Assembly (NCBI GenBank): GCA_023333565.1
Contig: JAJKFH010002438.1
Location: 1,054,001-1,118,000 of the forward strand
Direction: 5' to 3'
DNA from: Puffinus mauretanicus
Lineage: Eukaryota; Chordata; Aves; Procellariiformes; Procellariidae
Length of the DNA: 64,000 nt
The position numbers and the translations under genes are program-made. Each line of letters starts with the position of its first letter. The stretch's first letter is position 1. Under the pieces are notes generated by a model. That model was not told where the DNA came from. It did no database searches and saw only the letters and a program-made list of their open reading frames with translations. Shown piece after piece: positions 22,192 to 33,300 of this stretch.

Positions 22192-24109
22192 TTTGTGTTT
22201 AATTGAATTGAGCTAAACAGTAAAACCTGTTTTACTTAATCTGTCTTTACTACCAGACTGGCTGCTCACGTGTGCCTTGATTGCAAAACAGAAAAGCAGA
22301 ACACAAAGCAAAACTCAATCCGTTTCTAGAAAGCTTTTTCTCTACTCGAGCCTGTTTGCAATTCAGGCTAACCATTTTTTTTTTCCTAATTTCAGGGCTG
22401 CCACCTTTTAACCTTTGCTGCAAAACTGCAGATCTGGTCTTGGAGGAATTAATGTTTCTTCCTGTAGTGCCCAGAGGCCTCATAGTGCCGCTGTTGTTGA
22501 ATTCTTTTTAATTAAAAGAAGGTACACAGAAAAAAAAAAAAAACCAACCCAAAACCACTTATCAAGGAAATTAAAAAGAAAACAGACAGTTGCTCAGAGC
22601 CCCTAAAATTCCGTGGGCTAAATTACTTGCTGCTGCTTAATTTGGTCCGTATTTAATCCTTTCACTTTAGCTACCGAATCTTATCAGTAAATGTCACTAA
22701 TTGGTACTCTCTCTTATCCAGCTAAAAATCCAATTAGAAGCTTGAAATAATTCCCATGTTAAAGACCCCAAAGCACAGAGAGATGGTGAAAACAGCATTT
22801 TGCACGTCCAGATAAAGGGTGCACTCTCACCGCTGTCTGTTCTTCCAGCAAGCGGTTACGAGGCTTCAATTATTGTCGAAGGGGGTCGTGCTCCTGCGGT
22901 GATTCTTCGCGGGGGTCCAGAAGCACGAGGCTTGCATGGCTAGCTTTAAAAACCCCTTGCCAGTATAAAAAAGTATGCTCTTTTTTTTTTTTTCAGAGGG
23001 ATAATTCATTTATGCTTCATGTGTGAACATGAAAGAGTTTCCTTCCTGGCCCTGCCGTGGATTTCCCTGGACAAATAGCAGTCTTGGCTGCCCGTCGCTG
23101 TCCTCATCCCTGCAAGGCCGCCTCCCCTGCCTTACCAGTGATGCGAGACAGCGGCACAGCAGGCAAGCGCAGAGACCCGAAGCAAACATTTCTAGTATGT
23201 ATTGCAGAAAGGTATTCACATGAGCCGCTTGCATTACATTTTAGAAACCCCTTCATCTTTCCAAGCCTAATTACGAAGAACCCATTCTCTTTTAAAGCCT
23301 GGAATGCAGTTTTCCAGCAATCTTAATACCAAAAGGTGTGGCAGCCCCCCAAGTCGCGGTGTTTAATTTTCAACGTTTCGCCCTACTTTGTCTGGTAGAC
23401 GCTATTGTTATTCTTGGAACACACACACGCACACACGCTTGCACTTTTTTTTTCTTTTTTCCTTAAACTAAAGCTAACTTCAGTTTCTGCTTTTCACAAA
23501 GTAACCCCCTCCAGCCGTTTCTTTTAATGCCTTTCCCATAGGAAATCATCGTTTGCACGCACAAACGGGGGAAGGCGGGGTGCCTCCCCCCATCTAGTGG
23601 CAATAAAAACAGCGTAGCACCGCAGTGAAGACTAGATGTGCCAGCTTCAACATCCACCTAGATTGTGCACTTGTTCGTTACAAAAGTGTCTTTGAGGCCT
23701 TTTAAAGTTCCATGGCTTGACATGTATAAAGCATTGCTCAAAAGTATGTGTAAACTTGCAGCTCCTTCCATGACGCTCTCGTACGATTCCTTTTGGTATC
23801 AGTAGGCAGCTCTCGCTTGTGCCCAACACCTAATTTAGTTGCTTCTCTTTCTTGTGGTCGCTTCTTGCAATGGGAAAATTTGCCTAGTCTGCTGGTTGTT
23901 AAACCCCGCTGCGGAGCCCTTCCGTTTCCCGACAGACCGGTTCTCCCACACAGCAGTACACCGGGTGACGAGCCCTTTGCTACACTGGTGCTAACGAAGG
24001 GAAGATGAGTGGAACAGATATGTTAATGCAGCTTTACCGTGTCAATTAGATTGCGATGTGCTTTCCCTTTTGATTTCACGTTAACGCTTTGTGCAGAAAT
24101 AGATTAGAA

Positions 24110-24115
24110 TTTATT
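24110..24115 (-). terminator. FRMD4A: Candidate FRMD4A poly(A) signal, proximal
   Basis: TTTATT on the + strand is AATAAA on the - strand. It is the only canonical hexamer of this strand I found between the stop and 21.5 kb. It would give a 3' UTR of about 3.1 kb. Confidence 0.35.
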
Positions 24116-27100
24116 GGCTGTGTCTGTTTGTAGAAAGGTTTTTTTGGCAATTTTTATCTTCATCAGAGTATTAAAAGAAACCAAACCAGCACAACCCCAA
24201 CCTCTCCCTGTATTGGTGTGCAGCCTGTGCCAGCCACAGAGATGCTGTGAGTAGCAGTACTTGCCTCTGCTTCAGATAATGCCTCTGTAAACCTTGTTTG
24301 TCCAGTTTCATAGTCGCTTGTAGACAGTGATGCTGTGATACCAGCCCAGACCTCCAGTGTGTCTTCAGCGCGTTGGGTTATTGTACTTGCATGTAGGTGG
24401 GCTCAAAGCGAAGAAGGAAATGCTGTTTTAGAGGAGGTGGTTGTGTCTGCCATTGAGTTAAATGAGAGGGATGTTCTTGTCACAAGAACTTGCTGAGCAA
24501 ACTCATCCTGCCCATGTTGGTGTGGTGATCTTTGGCAGTGCAGATCTGATTGCGAGACTCTGGCACATCTTTGAAGTGACGGGATTTTACTGTTTCATAA
24601 TAGATGCACTTTGAGGACTACGATACCCATTTCTCAGCCTCTGTCCCATTCCTCCCCCCCCCTCCTCCCCTTTAAACTAATGCTCTGTTGGCTTCAGATC
24701 GCAGATCATGGAAATCTTACTGCTGTTACATGCCGCAGAACAATATGATTTGATGTAAGCTTTGAAAGGCTTCCACCGTTTCAAAGGAAAATCAATTTTT
24801 AAATTGCCGACTATCAAGATGGCTGCTCATCTGCACCCGCTGCCCTGCGGGCCGTGGGAGGGACGTGCACCAGCCTGGCAATGGGATGCGCTGCGGTCCG
24901 TCGCTGTCGTGGTGGATGTCTCAGGGCCAGTGTTCTCTAAGTGTCGTCTTGAATTGCATCGTGAGAAAAGTGCTTAGAGTTGAAGCTGGTGCTGGGTGAC
25001 AGTGCATCTGGGTAAGGCAAATGAGAGGCAGTGAGGTGATCTCAGAATGGCGTTGATGTGATTAACTTGAGGTCAGGGGTTCACACTAGAGTCCCAGGCT
25101 TGGCTTTTTCCTGCCCATACCACTGGACATCTGCTAATTCTGGATAGAGGGGAGAATCCAGGAAACAGCTATCGTTGTAGCTCCTGCAGGAGAAAGGAAA
25201 CTTCATTAGGACAACGAGGGCTCCTGGGAGGTTCAGCCATGGGCATAAAACATCGTATTACAGGTGGGGAGGAACGCAGGATATTCACATTTGCACTCTG
25301 CAGGTACCCCCAGAGCCGATGTTTGGGGTGGGCTCAGCATGCAGGGCCCTGCCTTGACCCAGTTTGCTCTTGCCCATCAGTCCCATTCCCCCCAGCAACC
25401 CGCCTGCTGCAAGGAGGCAGGAGAAAGCCGAGCTCCGGCAGCCTCTCCGGAGTTTTGGATGATGCCTGAATGGCAACAGGCAGAGCTGTTGTGTTTTCAG
25501 CCCGCTGCTGGCCAGTGGCAGGGGCTTCGTGAAGGCGATGCGCTACAAGAGAGCAGAGCGGCTGCTGGAGGGCGAGAGCTTGTGGCCGACCCCACCAGCT
25601 GTGTCCATCCCACCACCCATGGTACCACACCTGCCTCCGCTTTCTCCGTACGTGGCCTCTTCCCTCCGGGGTACAGCAGCAGCTCTCTGCCTTGCCTAAA
25701 GCGCTCTGTCTTGCTTTCCTACCCGGCAGTAAGCTGGGGTAAAGAGACTTTTAGCAGGATGCTCTCCAGGGAGCAAGACTGCAGAGCAGCCCTCCTGGCC
25801 ATAGACTGTACCTAGTGGGAACATGGAAGGAGGAGGGTGGTGGTGCTTTCCTGTAGCACTGCTGCTCTGGGCAGAGGCTCGTGTGTCACCTGGCAATCCC
25901 AGAGTTACGTGGCTTTCCAGGGATGAGCTAGGAGGTGGCCAGTGAGAGGGTGCCAGGGCCAATGTGGAAAGGACCGTGTTTTGTCATAGGTAGCATAGTC
26001 CTCATCTTGTGGCACCTATCTTGACAAGCTACTGCTTCTTCTGCTGCATGGCTTTTTGTTTGCTTGCACAGAGCAGACGAGATGATAGCTTATAGGAATT
26101 TTCTTTGCTTTTATCTTAAAGTTCCGATCAGGCTCCTGGCTTAGTCTGCGGAGCTCCTTGCCAGATCAAAACCTTGTTGATATTTTGACGAGTGACTCTA
26201 CATAGTAATAGTCAGAACTGATGTCTCTCCCTCACACTTTGATTTTACCCCACTTCCAAACTAGAGATTGTTTTGAGGCCAAAAGTGGGAGATGCATTTT
26301 CTATCTATTTATCGTGGGATTCTCACTCCTTCCTCAGCTCCCTCCCTGCCTTGCAGGACTGATCTTGCATCTGATGCAGTCCAGCAGTTCCTGCTTCCTT
26401 TGTCCTGTTTTCCATCTGGTTTCCCTGGGACCGGTGTCTGGGAGGAACCTGAGCAAGGGCATCACCATCTGCATGTTAAAAAGCCTTTTGTTTCCCAGCT
26501 CTGTGCTGGAGTATGGAGGTTTATGGGTTATTTCTAGAAAGCTGGGCTTGAAATACTTGACAGATGCCAGCTGTGAATGGTTGTAGATTCAAATGAGAGT
26601 GTCAGACAGCGACGGCAGTTTAATTAAAATAGAAATACTCCAAGGGTTTTTTTGTTCCCTCCACCCTTCCCCCTCTGTCTTCCCACAGGAACAGGGCCAG
26701 GGTTGCTCCTCGTTCCACAAAACCTCGCTGCTGCTAACAGCCTCTGCTTCACAGCTCTGCTCTGCGGTAGGGAAGGAGGAGAAAGGGGTGCTGGTGCCAC
26801 GGCTGGAGCACTGCCGGGAGCTCCGCCCAGGTCCCCTGAAGCCCCCATTTACCCGAGCTCGTCTCCCCGCCATGCTGCTCCCAGACTCTCCCCGCAGCAC
26901 TCTGCCCACGCTGCTTTGAGATGCCCCCAGCCACAAATTTGTCGCTACCGCCTGCTCTCTGTGCCCGTTCAACCTCTGCACGAATGCAGAGCGGGCTGGC
27001 CCGAAGTCCTCTTTCACAGGGGAAAGCGCCACAGCCGCAAACTTGCTGAAAAGGCACAGAGAAGCCTTCGAGATGCTTTCAAGTTGTTCTTCCAAGAGCT

Positions 27101-27242
27101 GAAGGAAGTCTTGTTGCCAGACAAACGGGCACACAATTAAAAAGGCCGCTCCTCTGGGACAGCGGGATGCCGGTTATTCACACTGTGTTCACGGACTACA
27201 AGGCAGAAGGATGAAAGAACAAAACGTTCCCTTACTATACCT

Positions 27243-27312
27243 CTATTCATCAGTACTTTGGTGGGTTGGAGACTGAGACTCATCCATAGTGGGTGAGTTG
27301 TCTGTTGCTTCT
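27243..27312 (-). CDS. FRMD4A: FRMD4A last coding exon (w12) and stop
   Basis: It holds one split base, 22 codons and the TAG stop (27243-27245). It encodes [20 protein letters not shown] and DE, matching the human C-terminus (ENSP ... SPPHQSTDE). The acceptor is CTTTGTTCAG. The 3' UTR continues to the left. Confidence 0.95.
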
Positions 27313-30300
27313 CTGAACAAAGGAGAGCAAAAAAGGAGGAAAGAGGAGAGAGGAAATGTTAAAGAAAAGAAGTGACACAGACATTGTTACGAGCTTATTA
27401 ATCCAGTGGGGAAACAAGTTGATGAATCATCTTTAGAAAAAGTTAGTGACACAAGAACATGTTGGGAAGAACTGTCAGTCTTTTGAGTCGTGCTGGGAGG
27501 GCTGCTCCTGCAGTGGGGGAGTTGTGTTGTGCATCTAATGGCAAACTTTACCTGCTCCTACTGTATTTATACATACGCCTTGGGTGTTATGCTCAGGCAT
27601 GAACTAAGTGCTGATTTGTCTCCAATTCTTTTTGCACTGGCGGTTGGTGCAGGGCCTAAGCTATAAATCTAGATAACTTCACTTTCAGCAGCCGAGAATT
27701 TGGCTTGATACATTTTTGCTATGAGAGACAGGGTGCAGGAGTTTTCTTGAATGGAAAAATAAGAAAAATTGGACCAGAAGAAATTAAAGAGCATGAGATT
27801 TTCCAGTGGCTGCACAGTGAAATGTTTGCAAAGTTACTGGTCCCAATTCACAACTCAGGGGATCATATCTGTTTTCCTACTCTAGGGCCTACGGTATTTT
27901 GAGGACTGTAGTCTGAAACTTTCTAGCTGATCTCACCAAACTCAATTTAGACGCAAAAATCTGGGACATGCTGAGTTAGATGGGATCTGGAAATGATCTT
28001 TATTTCATGAGGCAGGACAGAATTACAGGAGATTGCTAGAGAATACCCATGGGAGCTTGCAAAAGGCTTTCTGTTTACTCCTGGAACTCCCTGCCTCACG
28101 AAGAGGTGCCAAGGAACCCAATTACTATATTTACATGAGTAATGGCTACCTGCATGTAATGACTCACTCACGCTTTGGCGAAGCACGTTAAGTTAGTGGT
28201 AGCTGAAAAAAGATGCACTTAATAGTCATTAAGACACATTGCTAGGGAAAACCTAGCAGAAAAATGCGGTTGCTGCACACACAAATATGGTAGACATCTA
28301 ACCTTGCCTTTACAACAAAGATCTCCTCGGTCTGGACAGCCAGTGTGATGGTTGCTAAAAAAAAGATCAGCTATTTTGACATATGGAAAATTGGAGGAAG
28401 GAGACTGTCCAAGCAGGAAGAACCTGCAAGGCTTCTTTCCCTGTGGATCCGGCACTGCTCGGAGCAGTGCTGCTGGGTGCGGGTGGCACTGCCACGTCTT
28501 GGTCAGCCTGAACTAGAGCTCCACCGCTACGAGAGCACGGGTGGGAGGCTGGAAATGGCGGAGGCTGTTGAGCACCTGGAAAATGTTCCCTGTACCTGTG
28601 CTCTCCCTTTGCTTGTGTGCAGGGAGGTTTTTCTCACTGGCACTGAGCGAGGTGAATTCTCTAACCCGATCCCACAGACACTCACCCAGTCTGCCATGCG
28701 AGAATGTGATGGGGACTGCCCGGCGGCGTGGCTGCTAGTTCACTCGACGGTGTTGAACTCCTCTGGCTGTGAGGTAAGGCAGCTGAAAAATAACCAAAGG
28801 GTGAAGAAAAATAACCGGTGAGGTGAGGGCACAAGGGTCAGGGTGGTTCAGAAGCATCAGCTGGTCAGACCAGCAGAAACGTGTCCTGCTGTGAGTAAAC
28901 ACAGCCTGGGAGTCAGACCTCATCCTGTTCCTGGATGGCTGTGCCCGAACGCAGCACGGGAGCAGCCAGCCTGGTGCTGACGCTGCTGCGTGTCACGGGC
29001 TGGATCTGTCCTCAGTTCTGCAGGAATGCTTTGTTTCAGCCCGGCCTCCAGCTGAATACAACAACCCGGACTCTCCTGAGCCCTGCCTAGGAAACACCGC
29101 ACCTCTCCCATCATGAAAGCTGATCGGTTTTGCTGCTGCCTGGACTGCCATGGCCTGGCTGGGCATCTCCATGGGACCTGAACTGGAGGAGCCCAGCCCG
29201 TCAGGCTCAGCCTCCTGCTTCCAGGGGTGGTGGGAGAGGCTCTGTGTCCCTAGGAGCCAGAGCTGGCACTGGCGAGAGTCTGGACAAGTACACTGCTTCA
29301 GGTGCAAAGGAGGAAGACAGCTCTGAAGATTTCAAAAGCTACAACTACCTTTCACTGTGCATCTGTAATAAACTGAAGTTGGGCTTCGCTGACGCTACTA
29401 CTGTGAGACCAGAGGAAGGCTTATCTTACTTCAATGAAGACAGAAGCAAGCTGAACTAAAAATGTACCATTGGCAGTGGTTCTTGGGGTAGTTTCCCCGG
29501 TGAGAGTCTAGCTAAGAAATACACCTGACTCCTCAAGTCCGTATAGCGTTGACCCTCTGAACTTAATATATGCCTAGAAGTATGATCCTCTTTGAAGGAC
29601 AACGTGAAGTTCAGTAGACCTATCAGCTAGGGCTAATCAGCTAAAACGATGGATGTTTCTACGTGGTATCCCCTTCTGAGCTGTTAAATTCTTTAGCTGC
29701 TGCCAAATGACACTTCAAGAGAGAAACAAATTTTAATCTGCTCCTTGGAGCTGACAGCCCCCGAGGTCAGTATCCTCCAGCTGTAATTGGGAGCTGACTC
29801 TGAAAGCAAAACCAATCTACACTGCCAACTGGTCACGACAAGCTGTGATTGCTGAGCACACTCGCCACTGTGCTGCCCAGATATCACATGTAGATGTAAA
29901 GACCTAGCTGGGTGGGGGAACGGACTGATTGACAGCAGTTTTTATGTGCTCTCCCCCAACCCCACCATTTTCCTTTCTAGATTACCTCACTGAACTGGTA
30001 TGGTTTCCAAAGCTAAGCAAGGCAAAGCTTTCCAATGTTCAAGCATTTTGTGTTGCTGGGTGGAACAGAAATGCCGCTTAATCAAAGGGGGGAACACAGG
30101 ACAGTTCCAGCAGCTACTTGATGGTGTCTTGGTCCACATCTGGGCCTCCTGCGAGTGTTGGCATCACGCATAAATCGGCCTCTTCTCGGGCAGCTGTTGG
30201 TGGCCCATGAGGAGCCTGGTGTCAAACTACCTCTCTGACTCCACGCTGGTCAGGAGTGAATACAAAGCCCCACTGGTGTCAGCGTGGTGGTCACCGAGGA

Positions 30301-33300
30301 CCGGGCGCAATGCTGGGATGTCAGAAGGCCAACAGCCAGCATGGTCTGCTCAGGGAGGCTGTGAGGACCTGCGGCAAGTGAGGCCGGAGCAATGGTGTCT
30401 ACCGTGCCAAGCCTGAGGCACGTGGAAGGGTGGGGATGGGCACGGTGCAAACTCTGATTAACCAGCAATCCCATCCACGCGGGGCTGGATTCAGGTTTTT
30501 AGCAAGTCCTTGATCTATCCAAACTGGCTTGTCCAGCGGTGACTGATGGCCAGTAAATATTTAACCTTGGACTGTTTCTTAACACATAGTGGCCTCCTCA
30601 GTTTAATGAATTTGGCTGTTTTCTTACCATTTAATATTAACAGCACAGAGGAGTGCAAAGCTCTGTACATGACAGAGAGGCATAATACTGCACAAACTTA
30701 AGTGCTCTGAATTTCAGGGAATTATCAGCACAGCTACTGGAGCTGCATGGGAAAACCAAGTCTCAGCGGTGCACAAAGATGTCATCGCTCAAACATTTTC
30801 ACGGGGGGTGGAGGGGCTGGGATGCTCCCCATTTAACCTTTCTCAGGCTTTTGGTGTGTCACTGAGGACACGCATTCTCCTAGTCTGTGCTGAGCCCCCG
30901 CTTGCTTCATCACTCCCCCCGCTGTGATTACTAAGAGTGACCCCCCCCGCGGTTTCTCCATGTTCAGCCCCCAGTGCTGTCACCCAAAACGCAACTGCAC
31001 TCTGAGGAAAGACCTGGCAACAACAGGGCTTTGGTCCCTCCCTGTCTTTTGAACCCATCATTGCAAAGTGATGATTTCTATGGAAAAGAATTCTCACCCG
31101 ATGAGTGTCTCGGACAAGGCTTGCCCCCCAGTGTTACGCCTACAGGCTTGGCGAGCAGCACGTGAAGGCCAGATAACGTGCTACGGTCTGGCATTGCTCT
31201 CCAGCTGGGGTGCAACGCCTGGCACGAATCCGGGCTGCGTGAGGCCCCCGTCCCTCCCGACCCTTTGCCCGGGACCATCTCTCACCTGACGTTGCTTTAC
31301 ACATCTGAGGCATTCTCGTGACCCGGCTGTGCGCCACAAAGGTGCTTTGCGAAGATGTGCTGTACTGGGAGCTGCTGTCCGAGGAAGTGGAGCTCGTGTG
31401 CGAGAGGCGGCTGTGCTCCTTGTGGGAGGCCGTGGACCGCTGGTACCAGAGCCGCAGCTCGTCCGACACGGCAGTCCTACCCGAGCCTTTCTCGTGGCCC
31501 TCCCTGCCCAGCGATGGAGTCCTTATGATTTGGGAGCGGGAGGGGGTGAGCCTGACGGAGTCCACTTCGTCCCCGTGCCAGTTCTCCTTAAACATCCCCC
31601 CCGCCGTGTAGGAGTTGGAGGTTTTGAATTGTGCTTTCACGCTGTAGTGTCCCTCCTGGTCGTTCTCCAGGCTCCGCACCACCACGGGTGTGGAGCTGCC
31701 CTCGATGTACAGGGGATACTCTTTGATCCTGTACTGGGAGGAGGGTTGGCTCTGGCTGTGCAGGTAGACGCGGTGGTGCCCCGTCCCGTTCCTTGCAGCC
31801 AGGTTGGGCATACTCCCTGAATTGGAAGAGACCAGGTTGCCCGCCGATTTGTGCCTTTGCCTCTGCCGCTCTCTGGCTTTCGACGGGGAGTCCTCTGCCA
31901 GGGTGGAGTAGTTGGGGTTCATCTGAGCGGGGTAGTAGTGCTCAGAGCTGGAATGGCTGGTGCAGGAAGAGCAGTCGTCCATGGGGTCAGAGCCGTTACT
32001 GCTACGAGTCCTTGGGGTGTAGAAATCGGGGCTCCCTGTCTCATTTTCTGAGCCGAGGAGCTTGCCTTGTGACTCCAAACTGGAGCTCCGGTGTCTAAAG
32101 TGCTGAGCTAAGCTGTGCAGTCTGGTCGGGCTGATGTCTACTGACCTGCAGGTACCAGGAAAAAAATTCAGGCTGGTAAATCAACAGGACGAAGCACTCC
32201 CCATCCCCTTCTGCACACAAGGCCAGCTTCACAGGCAAGGGACTATGAGGGCACTGAAAACCTGGACCCCTCCAGCACTCCGTGGGGCTGCCGGCTGCAA
32301 AGCAACCTGCTTCCCTGCTGCAGGGTTCGGGGTGATAAGGTCCTACTCCTGTTCCTCTCCAGTCTCCTTGATGGTGGCATTCAGCCACCACGTGGGACAC
32401 AAACCCTTGCCCAGCCCGATTCCTCTGTGGCTGCCCACCCTGGGAAGGACCCAGTCTGGGTCTGGGGACCTCAAGCCCCGGCTTTGCTGGTGCAGCCCTG
32501 TGGCAGAGCTGTTTGAATCAGCACCATCCCTCTGCTACCACGTTCACCTCACTCCAGTTCTGCAGCTCCCGAGACCTTAACCTCAAAGGTGGTGGGATCC
32601 CCTTGCAAGTGGCCTATGAATGCCCTGCACAGGTACAATCCACCTGGTGTGAGACAGACAGACAGACTGCCCATACTTAGCCCAGAATGTAGTGATTTCT
32701 TCACTGGCCTTTGAAAAAGTCACCTCTGTCAAGCAGCTAGGTTTTAGCAGGGCCCAGCCGTGGGTAGCGTGCGTAGGACTGTCAGCAGGTGACAGCCCTT
32801 CAGGCAACCACCCCGAATTGCAAGTTTTCAAAGCTCAATTTACAGCCAAGTCTGGGTGGTCTCTATTCACCCCGGTTGTTTGGAGAGCTTCAGCCATCCG
32901 TTCAAGGAGCAGGAACGCCCCGCAACGAGTCACACACCCGCGTGACGGGTGGCCAAGGCCAGGGCATGCAGCTCATGAATGAGCCACAGACTGAGCAACG
33001 GTTGTTTCAGACACCCAAATGGCCCTTACGCGGTCAAGGCCACTTCTCAAGCCCTGTGCCAGGCTCATTTCTCACGCAGCTTGGCTCCAGTGTAACAAAC
33101 ATTGCACTCTTTAAAGGTGCTCTCAGCCAAAAACTTGTAACAAATTTAACCCAGGGCCTTAATGCCTTGTATTGTCTCTGCCTGAGACTGATGTGTTGGC
33201 ATGACTCTTTGATTTATGCCGAGCTAAATGATGTTAGCACTACCCCTTAGGGCAGGATACCTAACAGCACACAGCTTTGGCTCAGCTCTGCTTCCCGCAG

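Larger units (their letters stand above)
21478..27242 (-). other. FRMD4A: FRMD4A 3' UTR
   Basis: The stretch from the stop codon to the distal poly(A) signal is about 5.7 kb. Its left third (21.48-22.75 kb) is very AT-rich, with the texture of a conserved vertebrate 3' UTR, and includes a Pumilio-type site. The right part (24.8-27.2 kb) is more GC-rich and holds chance open frames on both strands (25264-25815 on +, 26589-27134 on -) with no known domain. A short CA-rich run lies at 23418-23438. The extent depends on which poly(A) site is used. Confidence 0.6.

Noticed and set aside
25264..25815. 183-codon open frame on +
   Set aside because: It lies antisense to the FRMD4A 3' UTR and shows no domain or repeat structure of a known protein.
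26589..27134. 181-codon open frame on - just after the FRMD4A stop
   Set aside because: It is within the 3' UTR, out of relation to the exon frame, and not recognisable; overlapping + frames also exist.
28345..28821. 158-codon open frame on +
   Set aside because: It overlaps FRMD4A exon w11 on the opposite strand, whose protein matches a known family; the + frame does not.
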